64,000 nt of DNA from JABAAE01 sp905480545 (GCA_943788025.1 CALSOR010000002.1:1550001-1614000); one strand, 5' to 3'; shown: positions 37,615-47,544, counted from the stretch's first letter. A program made the numbers and translations. Notes: generated by a model from the sequence alone, not told the origin.

Positions 37615-39726
37615 TTATTTAGCGGCTGCTAAAGCTTCTTTGTTTCTCTCTTCAACGATTTCCATTTGAACGTTTGAAGGAACCTTCGCATATTTTGCAA
37701 GTTCCATCGTCGATGAGCCTTGACCTTGGGTCATCGACCGAAGATCAGTTTCGTAACCAAAAGTTTCCGCTAGTGGAATCTCGCTAACAATTTCGCAAGA
37801 CCCATCTTCTCGCATATCAGTCGAAACGATCATTCCCCGTCGCCGAGTCACGTCACCAACGACGTCACCCTGGAACTTTTCCGGGCATTCGATCTCGATT
37901 TTCATAATGGGCTCAAGCAGTACAGGTTTGGTCTTCGGGAAGTACTCTCGGAAACAACCTTTTGCTGCGGTGTTGAACGCCATCTCGCTCGAGTCAACGT
38001 CGTGATACGAACCATCTTCAAGATGTATTTTAAACGAAACCACTGGATACTTAGCAATGGTTCCCTTGTCCATACATGAGGCAAAACCCTTTTCCACGGC
38101 AGGTATAAACTGCTTGGGAATTCGGCCACTCACGATCGAATCTTCGAATAAAAAGTCCTCTTCCGCATCTTCCGTCAACGGTTCAATGTAACCCACGATG
38201 TGAGCAAATTGCCCCGAACCACCAGATTGCTTCTTGTGCTTGTGATTAAATTCGACCTTTTGAGTCGGCATCTCGCGGTAACTTACCTTGGGAGCACCGA
38301 CTTCGACTTCGACTTTATACTCGCGACGAATGCGCTCAACGTAAACTTCAAGGTGAAGCTCACCCATTCCCGCGATGATCGTCTCGGTCGTTTCTTCATC
38401 GGTGAAAACGTTGAATGTCGGATCCTCTTTGCGGAACCGCATCAAGGCCTTTCCAAGTTTGTCACTGTTGCTTCGCTCCTTGGGAATCACTGCCATTTTG
38501 ATTACAGGATCAGGCACAAACATGTTTTCCAGCGAGCAATACTTCGGTTCGCTCGCATACGTCTCGCCTGAAGCACAGTCGATGCCCATGATGGCGACAA
38601 TGTCACCCGCAAAAGCCTCATCGATCTCCTCTTTTTTATCCGAGTGCATACGAAGAATTCGGCTGAAACGATCTTTCTTACCCGTTCGTTGGTTGAAATA
38701 CGTTTCGCCTTTTTTCACAGTACCCTGATAGATGCGAGTGTACGTCAACTGACCAAACGTATCCTCGACGATCTTGAACGCCATGCCAACAAATGGTTTG
38801 TCTTTTACGGGCTCCAAAATCATTGCTTCGTCCGGATTGTCCCATTTTTTCGCCTTGATCTCACGATCATATGGCGAAGGCAAAAACTGAGTTACCGCAT
38901 CGAGCAATGGCTGAACGCCTTTGTTTTTGAATGCGGTTCCCATGTATACGGGTGTAAATCCACGTGCCAGAACAGCGTCACGCGTCGTCTTGTAGATCAA
39001 GTCGAGTGGAACTTCTTTTTCTTCCAAAAGAAGACCCATCATCTCATCGCTGAACATTGATAACGCATCAAGCATTTCCACGCGTTTCTCTTGAGCATGC
39101 TCAAGGTACTCCGCAGGGCAATCTTCTTCCCGCATTTTTTCGCCATGCGTGCCATCGTTATACAACGCCTTCATCTGGATCAGGTCGATACAGCCGGCAT
39201 AGGTTTCTCCTGCACCCATTGGAATCTGCATCATGACCGGGTTCGCGTTTAATCGCTTGTCCATTTGATCGACAACGCTGTACGCATCCGCACCGGTACG
39301 ATCCATCTTGTTGATGAATGCCAAGCGAGGAATTTCATAACGACGCATTTGACGGTCAACCGTCAGCGATTGAGCCTGAACACCACCAACTGAGCATAGA
39401 ACCAAAACGGCTCCGTCCAATACGCGAAGTGATCGTTCAACTTCTACCGTAAAGTCAACGTGACCTGGAGTGTCAATCAAGTTAACGGTAAAGTCTTTTT
39501 TATCCGACTCCCGCTTCCAAGTTACGGTTGTCGCCGCACTGGTGATCGTGATACCACGCTCTTTCTCAAGCTCCATGTGGTCCATCGTTGCGCCGTCACC
39601 GCCACCTCGAACCTCCTCGATTTTGTGAATTCGACCAGAGTAAAAAAGAATTCGCTCGCTCAAGGTTGTTTTACCTGAGTCAATGTGAGCCGAAATACCG
39701 ATGTTGCGTACGTTTGTTAGGTCCAT
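37615..39726 (-). CDS. fusA: Elongation factor G (EFG1 of the spirochaete/planctomycete/mitochondrial type)
   Basis: A 703-residue translational GTPase that moves tRNAs and mRNA through the ribosome. G1 is AHIDSGKTT, with Ser where canonical EF-G has Ala; G2 lies in MELEKERGITITSAATT; G3 is DTPGHVDF and G4 is NKMDR. All five EF-G domains are present, ending in ...MTQGQGSSTMELAKYAKVPS. The AHIDSGKTT and EVRGGGDGATMDHMELEKER segments match mitochondrial-type EFG1, also named spdEFG1, known from spirochaetes, planctomycetes and some deltaproteobacteria. The gene stands alone, not in a str operon with rpsL, rpsG and tuf. Confidence 0.95.
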   Translation of the reverse strand: MDLTNVRNIGISAHIDSGKTTLSERILFYSGRIHKIEEVRGGGDGATMDHMELEKERGITITSAATTVTWKRESDKKDFTVNLIDTPGHVDFTVEVERSLRVLDGAVLVLCSVGGVQAQSLTVDRQMRRYEIPRLAFINKMDRTGADAYSVVDQMDKRLNANPVMMQIPMGAGETYAGCIDLIQMKALYNDGTHGEKMREEDCPAEYLEHAQEKRVEMLDALSMFSDEMMGLLLEEKEVPLDLIYKTTRDAVLARGFTPVYMGTAFKNKGVQPLLDAVTQFLPSPYDREIKAKKWDNPDEAMILEPVKDKPFVGMAFKIVEDTFGQLTYTRIYQGTVKKGETYFNQRTGKKDRFSRILRMHSDKKEEIDEAFAGDIVAIMGIDCASGETYASEPKYCSLENMFVPDPVIKMAVIPKERSNSDKLGKALMRFRKEDPTFNVFTDEETTETIIAGMGELHLEVYVERIRREYKVEVEVGAPKVSYREMPTQKVEFNHKHKKQSGGSGQFAHIVGYIEPLTEDAEEDFLFEDSIVSGRIPKQFIPAVEKGFASCMDKGTIAKYPVVSFKIHLEDGSYHDVDSSEMAFNTAAKGCFREYFPKTKPVLLEPIMKIEIECPEKFQGDVVGDVTRRRGMIVSTDMREDGSCEIVSEIPLAETFGYETDLRSMTQGQGSSTMELAKYAKVPSNVQMEIVEERNKEALAAAK

Positions 39727-40172
39727 AATTCACCAAAACGAAGAGTAGTTGTCTTCCCCTCTAAAAAGAACTTTGCGACCGCCGAAATCTCAACCATAAC
39801 CAACGTGGTTATGTGGGGCGGACACAGATACGACTCAAAATTGCCGACTAGGTTCAATTCGGTATTTTGAGCTGAGGCGAACGATTCGAAATTAGAAATT
39901 TCGCAAAGATACAATGATAGTTGAATTGGAGTTGACGGAAAGGCCAAATTGGGTTTTACGGGCCAGAGTTTCCCATCTCAAATTGGCTCGTTTAGCCTCT
40001 GAAAAACTGCCGACGCCGCCCCGTTTGGTGACGCATTATTGAATTGAAACGCAATTCACAAGCCGATTTAAGGCCGTTAAATTGGGTTCTGTGGCGTTAT
40101 GAATCCCGCAAGGGTTGTCAAAAGCAAACCGGTCCTCAGCAAATGGTCGAGCAGAACAGTCAATTCTCCAGT
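39727..40172. other. Intergenic DNA upstream of fusA
   Basis: A 446-base gap separating fusA from the TPR gene upstream on the same strand. A perfect 8-bp inverted repeat CATAACCA-ACG-TGGTTATG at 39795-39813 lies about 70 bases upstream of the fusA start and could be an operator or leader hairpin. Nothing else recognised. Confidence 0.45.
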
Positions 40173-41384
40173 TTACCGCTTAGAGGTTCGGTTGTTTTGT
40201 TTTGCGGTAGAAGTTGATTTTTTCACACCGGTGCCGGCGATAAACCACTTTGCATCGAGAGTTTCCGCCAGTCGGTCGTCGCATTCCGGCGTTCGATTTT
40301 TCGATTCTTGAACCCGTTTAATGGTGTCGCGTGCCATTGAATATTCGCCTGACGCAGCTTGCGACGCCGCGAGAACAATCAAGTTTTCCGACGTTTCCTT
40401 GCCCGCCAACTCGATTGCACGTTTGACTGAAGCATCTGCAACCTTGGGATTGTAGTAGCCGACTTCATGGGACGTTGCGTACATCCACGCGACGCCCAGA
40501 TAAGCCGCAGCTCGACTTGTGTCGATTTTCAAGGCAGCGCGATAGTCTATTCCTGCAGCTTTGAATTCCTTCATTTTGACATGAAGGTCGGCGCGACTGA
40601 TAAAGGCGTTGGCACACTTGGGCATTCGCTCTAAGACCAAATTATAATCTTGCAGGGCCCGTTTGTAGTCTTCCATTCGCACATAGCAATGCCCGCGTCC
40701 AGAGATTGCTTGCATATCGTTTGAATCGAGCTTAATCGCTTCGGAGTAGTCAGACGCCGCTAGCTCGTATTGCTTTGTCGCGAAATTCAATTCGGCCCGA
40801 TTGAACCAGAGCGTTCCTTCATCCGATTGAATTCGAATTGCGGAATCGAGATCGGCAACCGCTTTATTTAGTTCGTTCGTTCGTGCAAAGCAACGCGCTC
40901 GGTAGGCAAACGCTTTCCAGTTCTTCGGATGGGCGGCAATGGCCTGGTCGCAATACCCAAGGATCTCCTCAGGTTTCGATATGACTTTTTGGTTGGACAA
41001 GGACTTTGCCATTTCAACGTAGCACCAAGATGTTAATTGGCTAACGTAAAGTCGCTGAGCATCGGTAGGTTCCGCTGCATGGGCGTTCTCGCAATAGGAA
41101 AGTGTGGTCAGAAAAAGCGTTTTCGATTTTGAAAAGTCTTTTTCGGAGGTCGCTTTTTGTGACGTTTCATAGGCGAGTTGGATACATTCACTTGCTGATT
41201 TGTTTGATTCAGTTGCCTGCGATTCCGGGATTGAATCGGCCGCTTCTTTTGGATTTTGATTTTTCTCTTCTTGAGCTAGCGTTATGTTGCCAGCAATGCA
41301 GAGCCAACATGTCGCAAGACAAACTACAAAACAAAAACGAAAATCGAATTTCACTAGATCGCTTTCAAAGAATTCAACATGCAA
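40173..41384 (-). CDS. Exported tetratricopeptide-repeat protein
   Basis: A 403-residue protein with a hydrophobic N-terminal segment (FCFVVCLATCWLCIAG, cleaved after LAQ) and at least five consecutive TPR units between about 125 and 330, for example AIAAHPKNWKAFAYRARCFA, then AIRIQSDEGTLWFNRAELNF, AIKLDSNDMQAISGRGHCYV and the next unit around LERMPKCANAFISRADLHV. It likely mediates protein-protein contacts in the periplasm. No enzymatic domain; partner unknown. The C-terminal 30 residues are basic and polar. Confidence 0.82.
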   Translation of the reverse strand: MHVEFFESDLVKFDFRFCFVVCLATCWLCIAGNITLAQEEKNQNPKEAADSIPESQATESNKSASECIQLAYETSQKATSEKDFSKSKTLFLTTLSYCENAHAAEPTDAQRLYVSQLTSWCYVEMAKSLSNQKVISKPEEILGYCDQAIAAHPKNWKAFAYRARCFARTNELNKAVADLDSAIRIQSDEGTLWFNRAELNFATKQYELAASDYSEAIKLDSNDMQAISGRGHCYVRMEDYKRALQDYNLVLERMPKCANAFISRADLHVKMKEFKAAGIDYRAALKIDTSRAAAYLGVAWMYATSHEVGYYNPKVADASVKRAIELAGKETSENLIVLAASQAASGEYSMARDTIKRVQESKNRTPECDDRLAETLDAKWFIAGTGVKKSTSTAKQNNRTSKR

Positions 41385-41549
41385 ACCAAGAGCCGTGCCT
41401 ACAGCTCAATTTCGCAGTAACGAGAAACTTGATAGAAAAACAGTCAGTTTTTGTAAAGATCGAAGTCGGAAGCGCCGGACAGAATTTTGCAACTTAAATC
41501 TTTGGCATGAATCGCTCTGACGATCCGTTGTTTTCAGGATCTGTTATTC

Positions 41550-41573
41550 GAAGCACAGAAGCACAGAAGCACA
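41550..41573 (+). repeat. 8-nt tandem repeat, three copies
   Basis: GAAGCACA repeated exactly three times, with a partial fourth (GAA). Confidence 0.9.
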
Positions 41574-41682
41574 GAATCGCAAGGCAGCTGTCGTTGGACT
41601 GTCTGACCGGAGTCCTTATGCAAAGGACGACCAGAATTAAAGCTGCGATAAGATGCGCTGATTCGACGGAGCGATCCTCGCT

Positions 41683-41752
41683 ATGAAGCACTCGCCATGA
41701 AGCACTCGCCATGAAGTACTTGGCATGAAGTACTTGGCATAAAATACTCAGC
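41683..41752 (+). repeat. 14-nt tandem repeat, five copies in three variants
   Basis: Two copies of ATGAAGCACTCGCC, two of ATGAAGTACTTGGC and one ATAAAATACTCAGC, head to tail. As at 25349, identical variants sit together. Confidence 0.93.
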
Positions 41753-42134
41753 AGGAGTATTTTCAAATTGCCAGAATCAAGACAGGTGTCAATCTCGGGG
41801 TAGGTGATCTGTAATTTTTCACCCATTGGCTCTTCATTTCTGTCCTTCCATTTCCAACGAACTGGACATTATAAATGTTCCGAAGAGGAAAGAGAGGAAT
41901 GCGTTGCGACGGATGCTCACTCTTCGGTTACCGCATGTTGGGTGGCACGGTCTTTAGCCAGCACTTTCTCCAGAACTCAAATTGCTTTTTGTCAGCATGG
42001 CAAGTTGAATATTTGCTCGCTGTTTGGTTTCAGTATTCGTGCAACCGTTTGCCAATTTGACGAATGTGTAGCAAATCGTGGCCAGCCCAATCAAACAGCA
42101 TGTCGCCAGCTTTAATTGGTCCATAGTGCGGATG

Positions 42135-42217
42135 AAATCCCAACCCGGCGCGAACGGGGGACCTTGAGTTCAGGATGGCTGGCATTCAACCTTCGCTGAC
42201 GCCGCGGGTTGGGATTT
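42135..42217. repeat. Imperfect inverted repeat flanking a 49-nt centre
   Basis: AAATCCCAACCCGGCG (42135-42150) is the reverse complement of 42200-42217 except for a 2-base insertion there. It could fold as a 16-bp stem with a large loop. It lies about 170 bases downstream of the lysS stop and 750 bases upstream of the TPR gene. The second arm includes AACCCGCGGCGTCAGCGA on the minus strand, which resembles intergenic repeats I recall from other planctomycetes. Confidence 0.6.
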
Positions 42218-42389
42218 TAAACTGGCTTAAACAACTTAGAGCGTCGTCGTAATCATATTTTATCCAAGTCAGGGAATGGACCGTTTTTATGAGGCTTTAG
42301 ATTCCCAGCCCTTGGTGAGCTCACTGCGCGTTCGTGATTTTTGTTCACCGGCAGCGACGATGATCCTAAGCAATCGGACCAAAAGGGCT

Positions 42390-43976
42390 CTATTCTTGTT
42401 CATGCCGCAACAACGGGAACAGGATAATATCCCGGATGCTTTGCGAATTGGTCAGTAGCATCACAAGTCGATCGATACCAATCCCAAGTCCCCCGGCTGG
42501 CGGCATGCCGTTACGCAGCGCCCGAACAAAATCATTATCCATCTTGGCCATCGAATCTTCATCCGAAAGTCCATCCAGTTGCGTCTTAAACAACTGTTCC
42601 TGTAAGTCGGGATCGTTCAATTCGGTGTAGGCATTCGCCAATTCCATCCCTTTGATGAACAATTCAAACCGTTCGGCGATCGCCGGATTGCCCCGTTTTC
42701 GTTTGGTGAGCGGACAAATACTTGACGGATAATCGGTAACGAAAATCGGACCGATCAAAGCGTCTTCGACTTTCTCTTCAAAGATTTCATTCTTGATTAC
42801 GTCCGAATGCTTGCCGTCGGTTTCAAGGTGAAGTTCTTTGCCAAGTTTCAAAATCGCGTCCGGATCTGATGGATCGATACCGGTGTTTTCCGCAAATAAT
42901 TCATCGTAAGTCCGTCGCTGGAACGGCGGTGTAAAGTCGATCGTCTCATCGCCCCAGGGCAACACAAAACTGCCACCGATTTTCTTTATTGCATCGCAGA
43001 TCACTTGTTCCGTCAAATCCATCATCGAACGGTAATCACCGAACGCTTGATAAACCTCCAGCATGGTGAATTCAGGATTGTGCTTCAGGCTGATGCCTTC
43101 GTTTCGATAAACGCGTCCCAATTCAAAGACACGTTCCATTCCACCGACCAACAATCGCTTCAGGTGCAACTCAAGCGCAATCCGCATATAAAGATCAAGA
43201 TCAAGTGCATTATGATGCGTTGTAAAAGGGCGAGCTGCGGCACCACCGGCGATGGCATGCAATGTCGGCCCTTCGATTTCAACGAAGCCATTTGAAGCAA
43301 GTGTTTCTCGCACTGATTGCACAATCTTAGATCGCTTCAAAAATCGTTCGGTGACTCCTTCGTTGTAGGCAAGGTCGACATATCGCTGACGTTGCTTTAG
43401 TTCTGGATCGGTCAGACCCGCGTGCTTCGCCGGAGGTGGCTCAAGTGTCTTGGTCAAAAAGTGGACCGCACTCGCAAAGATTGAAAGTTCACCCGTTTTT
43501 GTGACCCGCAATTCTCCATCGACGCCGACGATATCACCCAGATCAAGGCACTCCACGACCTGCCAGTTTTCATCACCGACCTGCTTCCGTCCGACAAACA
43601 ATTGGATCTTGCCAGTCCAATCTTCGATGTCGATAAAGCGGAGCTTGCCGGTGTCACGCGAGAGTTTAATTCGACCCGCAGCACGGACCTTTGGTCCAGA
43701 CATCGTGCCCTTTCCCTGCTCGGTGATCCAGTTTTTGAACGCGTCGCGTTGATCCTGGGTTTCAAGCTCGGGCAAGTCCGCAACGGAGCCGTCTTCTTTC
43801 GTGTATTTGATTTCGCTTTCTCGAGCCCGAATGTCACCGATCAGATCGCGGTCATCAAAACGTTGACCCCAAGGATCAAGTCCCAGTTCTTCCAATCGAG
43901 TCATTTTCTTTCGACGACTCTTCCGCAGTTCATCTTCGTTTTCGGGATTGTCGGTAGCTTCTGAATTCTCGGACAT
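42390..43976 (-). CDS. lysS: Lysyl-tRNA synthetase, class II
   Basis: A 528-residue class II LysRS. The OB-fold anticodon domain occupies about 55-165 (VRAAGRIKLSRDTGKLRFID). Class II signatures: motif 1 region FVEIEGPTLHAIAGGAAARP, motif 2 VFELGRVYRNEGISLKHNPE followed by FTMLEVYQAFGDY, and motif 3 NGMPPAGGLGIGIDRLVMLL. The C-terminus DIILFPLLRHEQE is normal. The enzyme charges tRNA-Lys with lysine. The first 20 residues are acidic and variable. It is divergent from the DUF4139-like gene, 159 bases away. Confidence 0.97.
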   Translation of the reverse strand: MSENSEATDNPENEDELRKSRRKKMTRLEELGLDPWGQRFDDRDLIGDIRARESEIKYTKEDGSVADLPELETQDQRDAFKNWITEQGKGTMSGPKVRAAGRIKLSRDTGKLRFIDIEDWTGKIQLFVGRKQVGDENWQVVECLDLGDIVGVDGELRVTKTGELSIFASAVHFLTKTLEPPPAKHAGLTDPELKQRQRYVDLAYNEGVTERFLKRSKIVQSVRETLASNGFVEIEGPTLHAIAGGAAARPFTTHHNALDLDLYMRIALELHLKRLLVGGMERVFELGRVYRNEGISLKHNPEFTMLEVYQAFGDYRSMMDLTEQVICDAIKKIGGSFVLPWGDETIDFTPPFQRRTYDELFAENTGIDPSDPDAILKLGKELHLETDGKHSDVIKNEIFEEKVEDALIGPIFVTDYPSSICPLTKRKRGNPAIAERFELFIKGMELANAYTELNDPDLQEQLFKTQLDGLSDEDSMAKMDNDFVRALRNGMPPAGGLGIGIDRLVMLLTNSQSIRDIILFPLLRHEQE

Positions 43977-44135
43977 TGTCTCGGTCTAAATGGCGTTTGG
44001 AGTTTCGAATCACAAATTGTCGCATCATTATGGAATGCTGCAACGGGACAAAATGGGCAGATGCCGGCTGAATGGCCTTCAATCCATCAAGTGCTAAAAT
44101 ACCGACGCTAATCACCTTAAAAGAGTCTTCTCGCC

Positions 44136-46106
44136 ATGAGCCAAAACCGTATCGTCCTTTATTCCAACGGAATCGCTGATTTTCAACGAGTTGTCAAAGT
44201 CAATGGCGATCAGCCCACCGAAGTTTCGATCCCGGTCAGCAAGCTGCATCTGGCCGACGTCTTGGCTTCGCTCAACATCTACGGCGACGTGCGTTTTGAT
44301 TCTGCGCCGACATTTCGCCCCGACACCGGATTTGATGGAAGCATCACGATTAACCCCAAAGATTCGTTTAACACGTTGGCGAGCGAATTAAGTGGGTCAA
44401 AGGTTGCCATCGAAAAAGCCGGCGGCACTGTCGAGGGATTGCTACTCGGTACACACGAGACCCAGATTGCGACCACAGGTTCACCCTGCACCAAGAAGTA
44501 TCTTGTGGTCTCAACCAACCAGGGCGTTAAAAATATCGCTTATTCGGACATCGTTTCATTGGAATCAAAAGACGATATCGTCAAGGCGGAAATTGATAAG
44601 GCACTCAAGCGAAATTACGAAACGATTAAACCGAACAGCACGTTTGTTGACTTTTCGATCGCTTCGATTTCTGAAACGGACAACGCAGAAGAAGTTTCTG
44701 AAGCGTTTCTTCAATACGCAGTACCCGTCGCTGCCTGGAAAATTTCGTATCGATTGATCAGGTCAAGCGATAACGATTTTCTGCTTCGTGGATTCGCGAT
44801 CGTTGATAACAACACCCAGGAAGATTGGAACGACGTGATGATTAGTGTCGTCACCGGCGAACCGATTACTTTTTCGACAGACCTTGCGGAAGCCAAAACG
44901 CCGCGGCGAGAGCACGTCAATATCGTCAATGAAACCGCGATCGGAGCAATTGAGCTTGAGCCCGAGATGGTGATGATGGCCGCACCGGCGGATTCGTTGA
45001 TGAGAGGAGAGAGTGGTGTGGCCAGAGGTCGGCAAGTGGCGGCGAAAAAAGCGTCGCCGCGAAAACTGGCAAGCATTGACGTGGCTGAGACCCGCGAGGT
45101 GTCAGATTTTTCAGTACATGACGCCAAACTGCCGGTTTCCATTGGCTCGAATCAATCCGCCATGATCCCGATATTGGATTTGAATTTGGGCGAAACAAAA
45201 ACTGTGCTTCATTACGATTCCTCAAAACATAGCAACCGTCCATTTCGCTGTATAGAATTCGTTAACAGTTCGACACAAAGCCTGAGTCGCGGTCCTTGCA
45301 ACGTCGTAATCGATGAAACGTATGTCGGAAGTTGCATTGTGCCGGCTTGCAAGCCTACAGAAACATCCATCTTGCCACATGTTTTGGAAACCAGCGTGCT
45401 TGTCGACGGAAAACACAAATCGAACCAACGTAAACTGGTCAGTTTGAAAGTTTCTGAGGGCGTCTCGATCAGAACTTTTCGAATTGAGCGGGTCCATGTC
45501 TATGAGATTAGTTCAGTGAGTGATGAAGCACGGCAATTCGTTTTAGACCACGACTCTGAACGACCTGAAGGTTCAATCACGGCAACTTTAATGCGGTCAG
45601 ACCATGAACCGATTGAGTTGCGTGAAGTCACGAAAACGAAGAGTGGTTATCGAATTCGTTTTGAATTGATGGCCAAAGATCGACTGTCGATTCGTATTGT
45701 CGAAAAAAATCTTGATTCGCACAGATTGGCGTTTGGAAAAGATGGATTCGCCCATAACTTTTTTGACAACTTGATCGAAGCCAATTCCGCAATTGCTGAT
45801 GATTCGAGCGTTATTCAATGTATTGAGTTGCAGGCGAAAATTGACGACAAAACGAAAGATCTGGAGCAACAGCAATCCGAAATACGGCGGCTGAATCAAC
45901 GCCAAGAGCGACTTCGAAAAAACATTGGCGTCGGTTCAAATGATGAGCATTCAAATCAGTGGCGGGCTGACTTGGCGACCGTTGAAAATCGTATGGTTGA
46001 GATCGAAGAAACGATTATCCCAAAAATCGAAGCCATGCGACGAAAGATAGGATCGGAATTATTTGATGCCGCCAAATCGCTGGTGTTTGACTGGGAAGAA
46101 AAATAG
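44136..46106 (+). CDS. DUF4139-like protein
   Basis: A 656-residue protein without signal peptide. The central part around 195-260 (AAWKISYRLIRSSDNDFLLR, then FAIVDNNTQEDWNDVMISVV and TGEPI) has the pattern of DUF4139 proteins, whose other members usually carry an N-terminal DUF4140 domain. The C-terminal 80 residues are predicted coiled coil (KTKDLEQQQSEIRRLNQRQE), which in canonical DUF4139 proteins sits between the two domains instead. Function of the family is poorly known. The gene is transcribed alone, divergent from lysS. Confidence 0.65.
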   Translation: MSQNRIVLYSNGIADFQRVVKVNGDQPTEVSIPVSKLHLADVLASLNIYGDVRFDSAPTFRPDTGFDGSITINPKDSFNTLASELSGSKVAIEKAGGTVEGLLLGTHETQIATTGSPCTKKYLVVSTNQGVKNIAYSDIVSLESKDDIVKAEIDKALKRNYETIKPNSTFVDFSIASISETDNAEEVSEAFLQYAVPVAAWKISYRLIRSSDNDFLLRGFAIVDNNTQEDWNDVMISVVTGEPITFSTDLAEAKTPRREHVNIVNETAIGAIELEPEMVMMAAPADSLMRGESGVARGRQVAAKKASPRKLASIDVAETREVSDFSVHDAKLPVSIGSNQSAMIPILDLNLGETKTVLHYDSSKHSNRPFRCIEFVNSSTQSLSRGPCNVVIDETYVGSCIVPACKPTETSILPHVLETSVLVDGKHKSNQRKLVSLKVSEGVSIRTFRIERVHVYEISSVSDEARQFVLDHDSERPEGSITATLMRSDHEPIELREVTKTKSGYRIRFELMAKDRLSIRIVEKNLDSHRLAFGKDGFAHNFFDNLIEANSAIADDSSVIQCIELQAKIDDKTKDLEQQQSEIRRLNQRQERLRKNIGVGSNDEHSNQWRADLATVENRMVEIEETIIPKIEAMRRKIGSELFDAAKSLVFDWEEK

Positions 46107-46374
46107 CGAGGAAGGATCGATCGGACTCGATCTTTTGAGTCCGTTCTCGTGGGTATTCTGTTGATTGGAAAGATTTTCACCCTATTCTTTTTCCAGGTGT
46201 CACAGCTTAACAGAATCGCATGCCGGTTTTATTGATCTTGTCGGTACTGCTCATTCTTTGGGTAAAACGGGCCGATTTAGAAAATGATGGGAGTTGCAAA
46301 GCGGTGCGAGAGTTCCGCTTGTTCCATCCAATTCTTTTTCGGACCCAAACCTCTAAAACCAATTCGAGGAAAAC

Positions 46375-46893
46375 ATGAAACACGCCCTTCTTTCGACGCT
46401 TGCGTTATTACTGGCTGCATCAAGTGCTTTTGGACAGGAACAAATCGTTCCCTCAAAACAGGCTCCATTGGCAACAAACAACGCGACGATTCAGTCGAGT
46501 GGTTTTGACCCGACGCAAAACACGATCCCAGCACCAAGTGTGGCAACTCCCACAACGACAGTTCCGTCTGGCACAGTCCCGGCAACTATTGAGCCTGTCA
46601 ATCAAGTAAAGCCGTATGCGATGTCGACTGACACGCAGACGTATCCAAGCGTTCGAAGTGCTCAACCTGGCGTCAGCGATTACCGATTCGAAGTTGCCAA
46701 GCAAAAGGCTCGTGCCCGTCGTTTACGAATGGAAGTCAAAAAGTGGTATGGCATCGACTCGGCTCGTCCAACGACTTATCCCACTGTTCACGCTCCCATT
46801 TATTCTGCGTACTACAACGGTGTCTACTCGCGTCCTAACTACTACAACAATTCGGTAGCGCCCTTTTACTTTCACCAGAGTGTTAATCGCTAA
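46375..46893 (+). CDS. Small exported protein, unknown function
   Basis: A 172-residue protein with a classical signal peptide (MKHALLSTLALLLAASSAFG, then QEQ). Residues 25-90 are rich in Thr, Pro, Ser and Gln; a basic helix (KQKARARRLRMEVKKWYGID) leads to a Tyr/Asn/Pro-rich tail (YNGVYSRPNYYNNSVAPFYF). The composition suggests a structural or cell-surface role; no domain recognised. A terminator lies about 100 bases after the stop, supporting a single-gene transcript. Confidence 0.7.
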   Translation: MKHALLSTLALLLAASSAFGQEQIVPSKQAPLATNNATIQSSGFDPTQNTIPAPSVATPTTTVPSGTVPATIEPVNQVKPYAMSTDTQTYPSVRSAQPGVSDYRFEVAKQKARARRLRMEVKKWYGIDSARPTTYPTVHAPIYSAYYNGVYSRPNYYNNSVAPFYFHQSVNR

Positions 46894-46994
46894 GAGTTCT
46901 AGAATGGAGGCAACTGGCCGTCCACCTGATTTTCATATTTGAACAGTGGGTCTGAAGAAAAGAATTATTTTGAAAATGGACGCGGTCGACACAA

Positions 46995-47023
46995 AACAAG
47001 TCACAAACGTGGCTTGTTTTTTT
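46995..47023 (+). terminator. Rho-independent terminator
   Basis: AACAAGTCAC and GTGGCTTGTT form a 10-bp stem (one G-U pair) with an AAAC loop, followed by seven T residues. Terminates the small exported protein gene. Confidence 0.87.
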
Positions 47024-47178
47024 GCGCTGATTTGCAAGTGCAGATGATCGGGGCATCTGTGGTCGATTGCGTTTCTCGTTCTCGTTGTAACGCCTTCTGC
47101 CTGGTGTGGGATCGCCTCAAGGTTCTTATGGTGCTTTCATCTTCAAGCGTGCGATGCCATTTTGAGGTCCCGGGAAAT

Positions 47179-47445
47179 CTAAAATTCGGATTCGTCAAAG
47201 TGGTCGATGGGGACTAAATCGTCCTGGACCAAAACCGGTACGTGATTGTCGACAACGACCAAGAAGGATTCAGATTGATTGATGAGCGCCTGGTCAATCG
47301 GCTCCGCAATCTGAATGCCCAACTGATTGAATAAACGGCCAGCGGTTTGCTCTCGATTTGCATGTTCCAGAATCGCGGAAGGGCAGCGAGTTAAGTCTTC
47401 GCCGGTCGATGGGCAGCGAATCAGCGTTAAGATGGAATCGGGCAT
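47179..47445 (-). CDS. Trm112/UPF0434-like small protein
   Basis: An 88-residue protein with start at 47445 (MPDSILTLIRCPSTGEDL). The arrangement CPSTGEDLTRCP near the N-terminus and the C-terminal YP-like segment VVVDNHVPVLVQDDLVPID match the Trm112p fold: a short region containing substrate-like cysteines, then residues that in UPF0434 proteins read IPVML. Trm112 proteins activate methyltransferases; bacterial UPF0434 members are poorly characterised. Only two cysteines are kept, so zinc binding is doubtful. A longer frame begins at 47499 but lacks homology-like content. Confidence 0.65.
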   Translation of the reverse strand: MPDSILTLIRCPSTGEDLTRCPSAILEHANREQTAGRLFNQLGIQIAEPIDQALINQSESFLVVVDNHVPVLVQDDLVPIDHFDESEF

Positions 47446-47544
47446 GGCTTCGATCATACCAGAATGAAAAAGCTTTCGGCAAAATATCCTGGAAACCAAT
47501 CACTCGATCCGCCGAGAGAATGAAAACCAAGCGACTAATGAAGC

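Larger units (their letters stand above)
41385..42389. other. 1-kb intergenic gap with repeats
   Basis: No convincing gene. It contains an 8-nt x3 tandem repeat (41550-41573), a 14-nt x5 tandem repeat (41683-41752) and a long imperfect inverted repeat (42135-42217). A short frame at 41875-42060 has a Cys-x2-Cys and a GTVF segment faintly recalling IS1595-type transposases, too weak to call. Confidence 0.5.

Noticed and set aside
41875..42060. Possible IS1595-type transposase remnant (Cys-x2-Cys and GTVF)
   Set aside because: Spacing between GTVF and the following Trp does not fit, and no inverted repeats or catalytic part could be found.
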